DNA of 64,000 bases from positions 31,982,901 through 32,046,900 of the forward strand of contig CM049317.1 of the NCBI GenBank assembly GCA_026874595.1, read 5' to 3'. Position 1 is the first letter of the stretch; every line of letters begins with the position of its first letter. Below, one piece after another: positions 1 through 11,849 of the stretch. Position numbers and translations under genes: made by a program. The stretch is from Sipunculus nudus. Its lineage: Eukaryota > Annelida > Sipuncula > Golfingiida > Sipunculidae. The notes beneath the pieces are model-generated. The model ran no database searches. It saw only the letters and a list, made by a program, of their open reading frames with translations, and was not told where the DNA came from.

Positions 1-870
1 AAGCTTTCTTTTTGAATACTGAAAAACATGCAGTTCATGGAGATACAGAGATTACTGTAGCAACCAATGGACTTGAGTATAAAGACAAAATATGCTCGAG
101 AAAAATATATGGTTCCAAACTTGAAACCGGCTACAGCTCAGAAGTTTTTTAATACATTAAATATAACAAATGGCATTGATGTTTTGTGGCAAGATGTATA
201 TGAAAGTATATATTGAACAACTATTTATACCCATAAGACAGAATTCCAGTATAAACTGATGAATAAATATATTCCACTGAATGAGAAGCTATATAGGTGG
301 AAAATAAAGGAAACACCCATATGTTAATTTTGCTTCAATTATAATGAAATTATACTTCATTTATTTTTTGAATGTACAGTTGCGAAAAAAACCTTTATTT
401 GAATGCAAAGTCATGGTTACATAATAGCGATATTATTACTTATTACTATATTGTATGGTGTTGTCCCAGTCAACTCAATAATTTATTGATTATTCAGATA
501 TTGATGTTTTTTTTAAATAGTCGTTGTATATGCAAAGGGAGGACAATTCATCCGCTTTGTTTAGAAAGATTAAATCACAAACAGAAGTTACAGAAAGGAA
601 CATAGCAAATGATAAAGGTGTTATATCTAAACATATCATGAAATGGGGTAAATTTAAAGGTACATGTTATGAAGACCATGAATTATGAATGTTTGTATAG
701 ATCGCCCTTCATTATCTTGTGGACCCCTCTGCAATCATGAGAACTGTCTTTAATGTTTTTAAATTGTTAATTGTAAAAAATAATTTAATAAATAAATTAT
801 CCAATGATGAGACTTGAATACGGAAATAATTTGTACAATATGAGGCCAATAATAAAGAAAAAGAGAAATA
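1..870 (+). mobile_element. 3' fragment of an L1/Tx1-like LINE (decayed)
   Basis: Translating across several stops gives the C-terminal part of a LINE ORF2: a stretch reading WQDVYESIY near 185-215, then FQYKLMNKYIPLNEKL (about 250-295) and a zinc-finger-like segment at about 319-385 with the order C-x2-C ... H-x4-C, including HLFFECTVA. This is the post-reverse-transcriptase zinc-binding segment typical of L1-like ORF2 proteins. A TAA stop falls between the two first cysteines, and the frame is interrupted elsewhere, so the copy is dead. A further remnant (TERNIANDKG, about 590-625) matches the position of the ORF2 tail in the other LINEs here. The element is cut by the window edge on the left. 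Its right limit is uncertain, around the A-rich stretch at 770-800 or slightly beyond. It is a distinct copy from LINEs A-C. Confidence 0.75.
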
Positions 871-3689
871 TATTGTCCGAGTCAACTGGGGTAACATTAT
901 AAAACAATATTTAATCCTAGTAATATACACCATCATTGTTCATAAAATAAGGCGTAAAAAGCTACACTGACTTTACAGAAAAAAACAACTACAGCAACGA
1001 GAGATATTTTATGTATAATGGCTTGTTATCTCAATGTGATGCTGTCTTTTTTATCGATACACAGGAAGAATTTACATTGATGAAAGTATATATTTAATGT
1101 ACTTAAATATGTTTCTATATCTACACGCGTACACTTCCTATAAACCCACAGTAAAAATGAACTAGATTGTACATTCCCCAGCAAAATCGTTTTAAACAAC
1201 AACCGGTGCCTTCTGATAAAGCATCATCAATCATTGTTAGTCGAGAGAATGAACGTCTACTTATCAAAGGAATGCAAGAATTCAGCAGGAGGCGGTGTTC
1301 TAAAAACGGTATGTTAAATATGACTCAGTCGTACTGCAGCATAAGTGGATAAAATAAATTTAAGTCGCGCATACCGATTCCCTAGAATTCGATTTATATA
1401 TACAGAGGGTTCTACAGGCAATTTTATAGTCGCTTATTATTTATTGGCATATCATTTGTTCTCTTGGCTATATAGATTTTTTTATGCCCAGGATTTCATC
1501 CCTGAGGCCTTTAAAGAAAATATAAAAAGTAACAGACATATGACAGGTTATACAACACTTTTGGAAACTTTAACATTACCTAATTTTTTCCAAAATTAAT
1601 AATAGATACCACATTTACAGAACAATACACACAGCTCTTTTTTATGTAACCCTAACATGACTATTGGTCCACCTTTAAGTCTTTAACTAATATTATGAAT
1701 TGTCAAAAAATCTGTGGCCTTGCAAGGTATTTATTTTTCAAAATATGCACAGATACATATACACATAAATATATATGCATATATATCCACACACACATAT
1801 ATAAACCCCATACACACGTATATATATATATATATGTAAACATATACACATACACATACACATTAAAAATGTATACACATATTTACTTTTTTTATACAGG
1901 CGCGTTTATTCGACCATGCTCGTGTAGTTATTTGCTCTTTTTATCAAAGGCAGAAGAGGTTCCCATTTCTTAGCATATACCTTGTGTTTTCCACATTTCC
2001 TAGCTATTATCTTCTCAATGTTTTCTTACTTCTAGTGCCTTTTCAAGACTTCAAGACTAAAAAAAAAGGTTCTCCCTTTTCTCCTCTGGTTGAAATAATA
2101 TTATTTTAAACATTGGAACAATGTGATTCAGAAGTATATTCTCTTCTACTTCAGGAAAGAATCCTTAGATGATATTTCTGGTTTAAATTCTGCCAAATCT
2201 TTTTTTCTTCTCGAAGCCATCCTCTTGGTTATCTATAAAGACATTTTGCATAAACACATTAAAAAAGATACGGGTTATAGATTCAATATGTGTATAACAA
2301 TAAGAGCACAGCGGAGTTTCCCTGAGCTTCCACTTGTACAGATTCTTGTTCACTGCAAGATAATTATTAACTAATTTGTAATGAAATTATATTCTATATT
2401 GGTCTTTCGTTGTTACATATATGCCTTTATATACCTCCTCCCAAGTTATTGTAAAATTATGTTTTTAATTTAATTCCTCCAAAGATTTTTGTGCTGTAGG
2501 ACACTTTGCGACTGTTTTTATAATTGAGCTATACACCTGTTTAGCAGTAATCCGTTGTATGTCTTTTAGACCGCATAATGTAAGTACCTGGGGCGGCATA
2601 TTTTCAATTTGGTAGTTCGCTGAATTTCTTTTATAATATCAATCTATGACTTCTGTATTGTTCTCTTAAGTGATAACCATTTTAACATATCAAAACCGAT
2701 ATCAACGGCTTAGATCAAATAATGTGTAAGTGACTCATGTTGCTTGTTTAAAAAAAGTGTGGGAGAGGGTTAACGCGGAAGAAATTTATTCTGCTCCCGT
2801 TACTGTATGTTGCAACTCTTCTCTCGAAAAATTATAAGCTTGGTTACATCATGTGATAATGAAGAAAACCTTACGTGACAATATATTTGCAAGCTAGACT
2901 GTAGATAAATAAATAAAATAAGCAAAACGTTCTGGATGTTTCAAATCAGTCGGTCAACACACCATGTTCCCACTGGAACACATGAAAAAAATCATTATTC
3001 AAGTATATAGAAATATCATGAGAAGCATCGAAAAGTTTCCGCTGCTATCATATAGAGAGCAAGAGCTAATGTACTTGTAAACCTGCATCAAATCCTGATT
3101 CACAAAAGTTACAAATTGGCTATATCTGTACATTTATCTGAAGGGTAAGAACTGTATACCGGCGTGTATGATGTTACTCAGAACTAACCAGAGCCGCATA
3201 GTGAACAAGAATGAACTCGTTTGGAAGCCATCTACCGTAGTCAAAAGTGTATTCCAAAATGTTTAAGACATGCTGTATGGTCATAGTTATGCTTTTACAG
3301 TCTTAAAATTGCTATTTATAAAAGTTCTGCCGTATAAGATATTCAGGAAATTAATCTATCACCGAAACTTCTTTTCAGGTATCAATAGATAATAATCCCA
3401 TCACAATTGAACTTTATCATTGGTTAACAATTATTAACTGTACTTCCTGGAACAATCACAATCATATTACAAGATAGACTGTTTTATTCGTTCTTTTCAG
3501 GGGCTGCCGTTTGCGACAGGGACTTTTAGCTGTATTGCAACTGTCGCATATTATGGGATGCGGTATTAGCTAGCGATAGAATTTGGTACTCTATAACTAA
3601 GCAGTACTGGCCCCTGCATGTAATAGAGCGAGGAGGGTTAGTTCATGTCGCCGGTCCAAAGGCGGCATGTTCTCTACTCTTCGGTCATG
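871..3689. other. AT-rich intergenic DNA, no gene recognised
   Basis: I see no convincing coding region here. Open frames are short and of ordinary background composition, and one at 1695-1973 merely translates a CA/TA-rich stretch (about 1755-1870). I recognise no repeat family, RNA gene or terminator. Confidence 0.5.
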
Positions 3690-3726
<37 letters not shown>

Positions 3727-3730
3727 AAAT

Positions 3731-3787
<57 letters not shown>

Positions 3788-3800
3788 GGAGAGAAAGAGA
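3690..3800. repeat. Compound microsatellite (TA)n-(AC)n-(TA)n-(GA)n
   Basis: An alternating TA tract is followed by a CA tract at about 3731-3752, another TA tract to 3782 and a short GA-rich stretch. This is a compound dinucleotide repeat with no coding content. Confidence 0.95.
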
Positions 3801-5704
3801 AAGTTATCGTAAAAACATTTCAAATGCTAATTGTTAACAGGTGTACAGTGTCATCCGATGAAAAATGCCTCTAGGTAGAAGACACACCATTGCCAAATGA
3901 CAGACCAGGTTGCCTTTGTTCTTACGTGATAGAGGTGGTGTGATTGTTGACGTCTAACTAATCGCATTGTTAACTACCATTGGTAAATAATAGCATCTTG
4001 AGTGTCCGTTTATAAAATACATGCTGATCCTTAGGTGAAGAGCAGTAACTGAGAATTTGTTTCCTGCAAGAAAATGGCAGTAAGTGAATATACTTCTTTT
4101 TTATCAGTATGGCGGTGTGTAAACTAAAAGACAATGACAATATATATTATTTTATTGTTTAGAATCATGTTAACAATAAACCACACAAGGATCACAGTAT
4201 TGAAATAAAGATTTACACCTAACCATTACGCAATCATAAAACTAACGAGTGCTGTCACTTTTTGGGGACCACTAACTCGAGACCACACATGCGTTTCAAG
4301 AAATTCCTCTGGCAATCCATGGTTAAATTCGTGCCCGGTCAATCTTTAGACCTTTGTTTTATTAAAAACTTACTGCAACAAATTCAGTGTACCTTTGAAT
4401 ATAAAGGAGCCCTTAATTTTAGGAAATACATACCTTTCCTATATCTTTCAATTAATACATGTTATCACCAATTAACATGAGACTTTAGTGCCTTAAATTT
4501 CAACCGAGCTTAGGTTTCACCCATGAACTATGGCCGTCAAGTAATGTAAATCAGCCCTTTCTCTCATGGATTGCAATCGGCCTTTGGGATACAATATGAC
4601 TGCAAAGTAAACATGTGTCCACGGCTTATAATTCCACCTTGCCACCCTCCCTCATTGAGATTCATGCTCATCATTTGCAGCATCGTTAAAACATATATTC
4701 TACAGATAGCCCCAATTTCTTGCATCACGAGATTTGCAATCGTTGGAAGGGTCGGATTCGTTTTGAAATGGCTTTCCTATCTGCATAGTGAAGACAGATG
4801 GCACCGCTAAGAATATGAAAAATAAATTATGTCCAATTTATAAGAACGCGATTGCTGTTTTGGAGCTCAAAAAGTGATAAACTAGCTTTCTTTTGGCCTT
4901 CTTTTTCTAAACTTGCACTATATTCTGTAGTGTGAATCAAGAAAAAACATGTATGGTGAACGACTGTTAGACACAGCGCTGCTCAGTAACTAAGCAGTGC
5001 TGTAATCTATTGCGTACCACAAACTGTTGGCAGCACATGCATTCCTTGAGATCCCTCAGTAATTAATTGTTATTAACGTCACCAGTGAATCTTTAACAAG
5101 TGAGTTTTATCAAATTCTTACTGCAAACCATCTAGTTTATCTTGATATATAGTGTATATCTTGAAAGGAACTGAGTTACGTTGGCACATTCTTGTACGAA
5201 ATCAAACGTGAGCAGTTTTGGAGTTATGACATCAATCTTATTTTAACAAGTTTTTCACGTATACCTGGCTATGTCAAGTACAATACATTAGTTCTTAACT
5301 GAGAACGGTTATGCTGAAATGCAAGCGACATTTAAAAAGCACGTGCCTTAATGTAACTTGATCCTTGAAAATTCTGAATCCGCTTCTGATTTCCTTTATA
5401 GCCAGTCCGGCTTATTATCATTTTTTGTCACTTTCATTTACAAATTCTCACTTTAGAAATAAGAAGCGGTATGATTAATGGAATTCAAGTCCTTAAAACG
5501 CAAAGACTTGAAAACCATGGATGTTGTACTGATTCTGCGTGTCAGCTGTCATAACGAAAATATATTATTGTGTAATCGGGTAATTTTTCGCACAGGTACC
5601 TTACGGGACTAATCAAGGCGACCGTCTAATTGAAATCATACCAAACTTTATCGGATATATAAATAAAGCATCGCCCAAACAATATTTAGTTCATATAGGT
5701 TCCG
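3801..5704. other. Intergenic DNA, no gene recognised
   Basis: Mixed-composition sequence with short open frames only (for example 4262-4480 and 4571-4810). Neither translates to anything I recognise, and there is no flanking splice or polyadenylation context that I would trust. Confidence 0.4.
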
Positions 5705-5932
5705 GTGATACTGAATAGAGATAATGTGATCATTCTATCATATTTTAGATTATATTTATCAGTAAACAAAGGAAGGCATACAGACAGTACCAATTGGGAC
5801 CGGTTTATCATGTTTGTTGTCTCTCCAGCATTAGGGAAACAATATGCCTTGGCTGACACAGTCTCTGTTCAGAGGCGCGTACTTATAAGCATAACAAGGC
5901 ATCATTGCACAAAGGAAAGCGCAATTTGCTGA
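5705..5932 (+). pseudogene. Short coding relic, possibly from a 7TM receptor; paired with 60370-60573
   Basis: The frame contains HTDSTNWDRFIMFVVSPAL followed by QYALADTVSV, VLISITR and HHCTKESA. The spacing of ADTVSV, VLI.I.R and a downstream CT resembles the TM3 to second-intracellular-loop region of mollusc FMRFamide-receptor-like GPCRs, but the DRY-type motif is absent, so this is only a weak inference. A second copy at 60370-60573 aligns in protein (RADSSNYNPFLMHVLPVTQYAN) and in DNA. No start, neighbouring exon or complete domain is visible. It could equally be a short dispersed repeat that happens to be open. Confidence 0.25.
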
Positions 5933-6161
5933 TATAAAACAACATGCTGCAAGTTGCTGCTCCCAGATTTAATCGCCTGTAAAGTGATTTGTCATTTATG
6001 CGATATCATAACAACAACCTACGGTTTGGCCATCTGTAACACGGATGTCCATCTTTAGTAATACATAGGAAATGCGTGGCTTATCTTTTAATTCTAATTA
6101 TTGACATTATTACTGCAAACTATATAGTTTTCTTTGAAATTATTTTTCTCGGCTATCAAAC

Positions 6162-6276
6162 GCATACTCTTCAATGGGTTTAATATAATTTTATTAATTA
6201 AATACACTTAATATAAACCCATACTCTTCAATGTGTTTAATATAATTTTATTAATTATATACACTTAATATAAGCT
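6162..6276. repeat. Tandem duplication, 57-bp unit, two copies
   Basis: The block beginning CATACTCTTCAATG at about 6163 recurs at about 6220 and runs through TTTAATATAATTTTATTAATT and ACACTTAATATAA in both copies with a few substitutions. This is a simple two-copy local duplication. Confidence 0.9.
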
Positions 6277-8343
6277 TATTCGTATCCTTGTCCCTGGGTA
6301 GGCAAAGGTCTACATCATGACATTTTCATTCTCCCAGCCACTTGTTCCTTCTTGCATATGACAAAAAAAAACTGAAAATAAAAAAAAATGATTAAAACAT
6401 CAGTTCGAACTATTAGTGTGCGACCATGTGAATTCATAGGATCCTTGACAGACAAATACCATGCACACAGCGTTTTGAAGATGTTTAAATACTGATTACA
6501 TTGTTATGAATTGTATATATCGTATGACATAATCACTTTAAAAAAAAGAATTATATGTGGGATATATCTGATTTGAAAAATATGAGAGTTCGGAATTCTC
6601 CTTCTTGTTTGTAAGGTTCACAATTACACAAATTAGAAAAAAAAGCCTTAATGTCCAGAATTATATCTGCTCTAAACAACTTTTTGTGCTTAAACTCCAT
6701 AGATAGATCACAAATAAAGCATGACTGCAAATTTTAAATGTCTTGCCCTAAGCCTATACCAGTTTTTTTAGTGTCGTGCAAACAGAAATGAAGCCTTGTT
6801 ATTTAACTGTCAGATTGTAACATTAAGATCAGAGACAACTGAATAAACCTTGAAGTTGAATAATATTTGGAACTTAAGCCCCTATTATTTCCAAAATACC
6901 GCTATGTTCTGTTCAACTCCCCCCCCCCCCCCCCTCCCGCATTTAACATGTCTTACTTCAGCATGCACCGGAGAACCGCGGAACCAGACCATCAGCCAGA
7001 TTTGCCTAATTTTTGTGTGTCTTTGTCCTCCTTTCCTATTCTAACGTTGTGCTTTGTTTCAAACAGCATGGGTCACGGTTTATAGATCAGTCAAGTTTAA
7101 GGTCGGGCAATGTTGTTGCGTATCATGTAATACACGCTAGTTGAAGTCAAGTGGCAGTTGATACAATGTGTTAACCGGGGCACCGGTAAACCCCTCTACT
7201 CGGCACAGTTACACTGGAATACTGCATTACAGTTACACTGGAATACTGCAGTTGAGAGCTAACTCATAGAAGTGAGCACACTTTCATCTGCCCTAGAATG
7301 CCTAACTCAAACTGTAAATATGTTTTCAATCTCTTAATCTGTATTCAGCAATCGAGGGAAAGATTTGATGACTGTGTCCCTGCGTCAGCCAAAATAATGA
7401 ATAATTGCAGGCCATTATCTTTGCTAACATAGAAAAAAATAAGGTCAATAAGAAAAGGGTCTATTGTGGGGCTAAGGGGAGCGGTGGGGGTAAAGTGTTT
7501 ATCGTGGTTTATTTCAACAAACCTGCAGCGTACCTGTCTGCATTAATTAAATATGCTGTCTTGACTTGTAAAGAATTATATTTAATTGCATAGTAGACAG
7601 ACAAAACAGCAAAACAGCGGTGAATCAGTGTATGCTCCAGATTAGCTCTCCAAACTCAAGAAAATATGTTATGTCGCTAAGGCCACTGTCTCAGAGCAGC
7701 AGTGTGTAAAATACAGCAGAAATTGTTGCGCCTGCCTTGACGCCTATTTCAAGAGAGCAAATTTTCAGTATACCTGTTGCAAATATACTGAGACGGAGCA
7801 TGCTGGTACGGGAATGCTGTAAAAGCATGTGGTAAATAAAACAAACCACCAAACTAAAATGTTTCCTTGCTCGACTACAATACTATACAAAACTGATAAA
7901 TGTTAACCAGTCAATGTTACAGTAATCTGCGCTTGCAAACCCTTAAAATAGGAGGTATATATTTATAAAAATATATATATATTTATATGTTGTGGCCTTT
8001 TGTAGTGTCAAATCTAACAGTTTTATAACCCATGAACCATTTGTTTTAATGTGTGTTCTTAGGTAGCGCTAATTAAAAAGGACTGGTGCGCAAATAACAA
8101 GAAATATGAGTTCAAAGGAAAAGTTAATCTTGAGTAGATTTCGACTACATAGTTAGTGAATATATGAAGTTATTGTGAAAACAAATCGCACTGAAGTGCT
8201 CTACATAAATTCAACATATTTGAAACACAGTAAACACGTTACTTACATGTTAGTTGCTACTCCTGAGGTTCACTGAGCGAGTAGGTGTTGATCCTACAGC
8301 GTTCTTTAGGCAACTGAGTGACAGCGGGTACAACTGTTAGTGG

Positions 8344-8344
<1 letters not shown>
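6277..8344. other. Intergenic DNA with poly-C tract, no gene recognised
   Basis: It contains a C homopolymer at about 6919-6934 and a direct duplication of about 24 bp at roughly 7205-7253 (ACAGTTACACTGGAATACTG twice). Open frames around the C tract are low complexity. Nothing else is recognisable. Confidence 0.4.
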
Positions 8345-8400
<56 letters not shown>

Positions 8401-8416
8401 TTTTATATATATATAT
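8345..8416. repeat. (TA)n microsatellite
   Basis: Nearly pure alternating TA/AT with two T interruptions near its 3' end. The minus-strand frame over it translates as IYIYIY repeats and is not a gene. Confidence 0.95.
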
Positions 8417-9955
8417 GTCATAGATTGGAATAATATGCCCTAATGTGACTTGTATTTTACGGTATCTCATGTTGTTCAACTTCTTATGTTTGGTTTTGCG
8501 CGCAACTGACCGTGTCGAGTTCTTGTTATTAGAAAGACACACGCAAAGCGGATAAGGCCCACCCCAGTGTTTTTATTTTAATTAGTGTCAAAGGTCACGT
8601 AATATAACCGAGAGCGGACGCGGGAAACTGTGCATTTGGCCGTTTCCTGCTGTCACGTACGTCGATGTGATACTTATATTGCACATCTTTATACGTTACA
8701 GGTATGTGTTATTTATTTATGCCTAATTTGCACATGCTTTTTCGGGACTTATTCAGGAACTTTATATATTGTGTTGAGCGTAAGTAGTTCCCAGGGAGCA
8801 CTACTACAGGAAGTTGAGTTAAATGCATGTTTACATTTTGAATTCTTTAGAATGGACTCTGTATTGACATAACATATTTGTAGATTTACCCACATTACGA
8901 TGATGATTGCCATTATCCCAAATGTTTGATTTCTGTGTTTTATTCCTGTGAACCTGGAGCTGTAGTAACTGTTCATATTTATATGAAGTGATTTTTTTAA
9001 AGCAGATTAGACACTTTAAGATCGCACTTTAGGATTTATGGCGCCTAAGTTTGTTGTTGTTCAGTTATTATTCTGAAACTGAAGCCCTGTAGGACTTTGT
9101 GCATTTTGGTGCTTCGGCTTCCACACTGGATTTTGTATTAGGACCAGTGGTGTTTTGTTATATATATGATCGGTGAATTGCAGTTAGTCTTTTTAAAGAG
9201 TCCTAGTTTGCTACACTTGTCTTCGGCTTGTGTTGTCTCGCTTCTCATTCTGTCGGCATACCTGGTGAATGAGGCGAGGGCCTACGAACTGCTTACAGGT
9301 AAACGCGACTCTTACTCTTTCATGTGTTCAGGACTGTTTAAGTTTATTGATCAACATGCCCTTGTTTACCCTTGAATTCACTCATAGGTTAGTGCCATTG
9401 TTTACATCTGAATTTTACATTTTCTGAGTAAAGGCCCGATTCCTTAACGTTTTGCGTCACCGGTATACATCAGTTAGCCTAGTTATGCTGATGCATAGGC
9501 TTCTATTCGTAAACAAATTTTAATGCTCAAGTTGAATATACTACATACCGTTGGTCTTTTGGATAACTTGGCCGTCTAGAGCATATTGATTGATATGGTG
9601 TAGTGATTGGATTGTGTATTTTGCATGTTTCTAGAGATATTGGTGATGTCACCCTATCTTGTATGTTTATGAGGCTCTTTTGAATGTATATCAATGAGCT
9701 TCATAGTCGAAAAGTTATTATATTTATGACAATTCCGTAGTGAATGCTAACAAACATGTCAGGAATCTAGAGCACGGGTTCCTACCATACACTACATGTT
9801 CAGTGATCAGTTTAAACTGATTATCTATTTAGTTAACATTGTCGCCGGAATACAGTAAACTAGACGTGTAATGTCTAGCAAGTATTCATGCGATAAATTA
9901 GTTCTAGGATTAGTTATAGTAAGGCCAGTTACACAATCACAACTTTCATTTTGCA
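8417..9955. other. Leader region upstream of the gypsy gag; LTR not resolved
   Basis: No gene is recognised. The stretch precedes the gag frame and may contain the remains of a 5' LTR and leader, but no second LTR copy exists downstream for comparison and I could not define its ends. CAG/GTATGT at 8699-8707 and CAG/GTAAAC near 9297 are good donor-like sequences, and TTTCATTTTGCAG ending at 9955 is acceptor-like just before the gag start, so a spliced leader is conceivable. Confidence 0.3.
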
Positions 9956-9971
9956 GTACATATCCATCAAA

Positions 9972-11096
9972 ATGCCTATGGATCCACCAACGCCTGACTC
10001 TGAAAATATACAGGAATCTCAGGATCCTCGGGAGCGTGAGCTGTCAGATACAGAGCTGGATAAGATGGCATCGTACCTTCAGAAATCTTGGAGATATGTA
10101 GCCAGTAGACAGTCTGTTGTGAAGACCGAAGGTAAGACTGAAGAAGCTGTAGACTATGAACAATTTGATTCATGTGCCACTTCACCTCGCATTGGAGAAC
10201 GGTCCTTTACGTATAAGCCGTACACCTACTCACAAGCTCCAAGGATATCCTTTTTTTCTGGGGAAATTCCGGTGCCGAAAGGCGGAGTATCCATAGATGT
10301 CTGGAGGTATGAAATACAGTGTTTACAAAGAGATGCCATTCATCCCGAACCAGTGATACGCCAAGCCGTTAGCAGGTCCCTCAGAGGCGAAACCGCGAAA
10401 GTTTTACTCCAACTGGGCCAGGAAGCCACAATAGAACAGATCATTCAGAAGTTGGATGGAATTTATGGAACTGTAATTACTGGGGAAGCCTTGTTACAGC
10501 AGTTCTTCACTCAGTGCCAGGAGGAAGTTGAGTCCGTTGCAGCATGGGGGTGTAGATTAGAAGATATATTACACCAAGCCAGAGAAAAGGGCCTACCGGG
10601 ACTAGGATTAACTGACGATATGATCAAAACCAGATTCTGCACTGGGTTAAGAGACGACAGATTAAAGAACGCCACCAGGCACAAGTATGCTACGTGTAAG
10701 AGATTTGATGAATTGAGACGGATAGTGAGAGGTGCGGAACAGGAATTGAGAGGTCAGCATACAGCCAGACCAAAGAAGGCTCAGCTCCATCAACAACATG
10801 ATGCACCACAATCACAAAGTTATGAGTCTGATATGCAACGAATTATCAGACGTCTCGACGCACTGGAAACACGTTTAACAGAAGAGAGGTCGCAAACATC
10901 ATCATCCGGTGCAATGAGAAATATATCGCATCGGCTGGAACGAATTGAAGAGCGGATCAATCAACCAACAATTGGTGATGTGGGACAGAGCGATGAGCGA
11001 TTTGAAGAACAATTCAACCAACCAGAGGTGATGAGATACAGTAGAATGGAATCGTGGAATGTATCGGGGAAGACGTTTTGCTGGTGGATTCAATAG
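9972..11096 (+). CDS. gag: PNMA-like Gag (capsid) of the gypsy element, open frame
   Basis: An uninterrupted frame of 374 residues from the ATG at 9972; the open frame extends slightly upstream, but this is the first ATG and has AAAATGC context. The centre (about residues 80-260) has the layout of PNMA/Ty3-type capsid domains: an ISFFSGE start, W near VSIDVWRYE, SLRGETAKVL, then the QQFFTQCQEEVESVAAWGCRLE helix region and a basic segment with IVRGAEQEL. The C-terminal third (about 280-350) is charged and heptad-like (IIRRLDALETRL, RLERIEERI), probably coiled coil. No CCHC knuckle is present. The last dozen residues look like out-of-frame tail: another frame there reads MYRGRRFAGGFNRPNFGNRYW, a basic RG-rich tail. 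Gag forms the particle shell in such elements. The open frame next to a broken pol is worth noting. Confidence 0.8.
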   Translation: MPMDPPTPDSENIQESQDPRERELSDTELDKMASYLQKSWRYVASRQSVVKTEGKTEEAVDYEQFDSCATSPRIGERSFTYKPYTYSQAPRISFFSGEIPVPKGGVSIDVWRYEIQCLQRDAIHPEPVIRQAVSRSLRGETAKVLLQLGQEATIEQIIQKLDGIYGTVITGEALLQQFFTQCQEEVESVAAWGCRLEDILHQAREKGLPGLGLTDDMIKTRFCTGLRDDRLKNATRHKYATCKRFDELRRIVRGAEQELRGQHTARPKKAQLHQQHDAPQSQSYESDMQRIIRRLDALETRLTEERSQTSSSGAMRNISHRLERIEERINQPTIGDVGQSDERFEEQFNQPEVMRYSRMESWNVSGKTFCWWIQ

Positions 11097-11117
11097 ACCG
11101 AACTTTGGAAACCGATA

Positions 11118-11849
11118 TTGGCCTCTTCGGCGGGACAGGGAGCAGGCTTCATAACTGATTGCCGCAGTGATATTGGGAAAGTAAGGAACGGGATGGTTGG
11201 TTCAGCAAATGAAGTGGTGGTACACATAGAAGGCATCGAGCGTGCTGGATTAGTTTATACAGGCTCAATGGTAACAACTTTATCAGAACAGTTTTATGAC
11301 ACATATTTATCGCATGTGGAACTACATCCCATTGACGATCTTGGTGTAGAAGTATATTCAGCCGGGGGACATAACCTGCCATTTTTGGGGTATGTGGAAC
11401 TGAACATTAAGGTGCCGTTTTTACATCAGAGCGTGGATATTCCAGTACTTGTGGCAAAACCGACGGAATATACCAAAGCTGTACAAATAATTCTTGGAAC
11501 CAATGTTATAAAGTTGTTTAAAGAACACACAGAAGCAGAAACTTCTAGAGATGCCCCACAACAATGGAATTGTGCTTTTAAGGTCATCCTTAATAAAGAT
11601 GGTAAAGTAGGATGCGTCAAGCTGGCGAGTCGACGTCCCCTCATAGTGCCATCCCATACCACTGTGAATGTCTGGGGAAGAACACGCAACGCTCCAATTA
11701 CACAGGCGGCCATCACAGGTGAATCCTCAGACGCTTTACCTGGCGGTATTACTGTATGCCCAAGAATTGTCAAAACTGAACGGAAACGGACTACATACAA
11801 GATTCCTGTTCACCTTTGTAAATATGACAGCCAAAACACAACATATTAG
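11118..11849 (+). pseudogene. Retropepsin-like protease region, catalytic Asp replaced by Tyr
   Basis: The frame begins in the linker after gag and contains a retropepsin-like segment: VVVHIEGIERAGLVYTGS at about 11215-11265, where the family has D-T/S-G. The codon at 11256-11258 is TAT, giving LVYTGS instead of LVDTGS, so the catalytic aspartate is lost. The downstream part (LGTNVIKLF, about 11500-11520) matches the ILG-N hydrophobic segment near the end of such proteases. The rest (FKVILNKDG onward) is the protease-RT linker. The frame overlaps a second open frame starting at about 11668 that carries on into RT, indicating a frameshift. No zinc knuckle lies between gag and pro, so a deletion is likely there. 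Confidence 0.75.

Noticed and set aside
9041-9060. TGGCGCC near 9049 as a primer-binding site for the gypsy element
   Set aside because: The match is only seven bases, lies 900 bp from gag and has no LTR boundary ending in CA just upstream.
11421-11800. Minus-strand frames opposite the gypsy protease
   Set aside because: They are antisense shadows of the plus-strand pro-pol sequence, which has clear family motifs.
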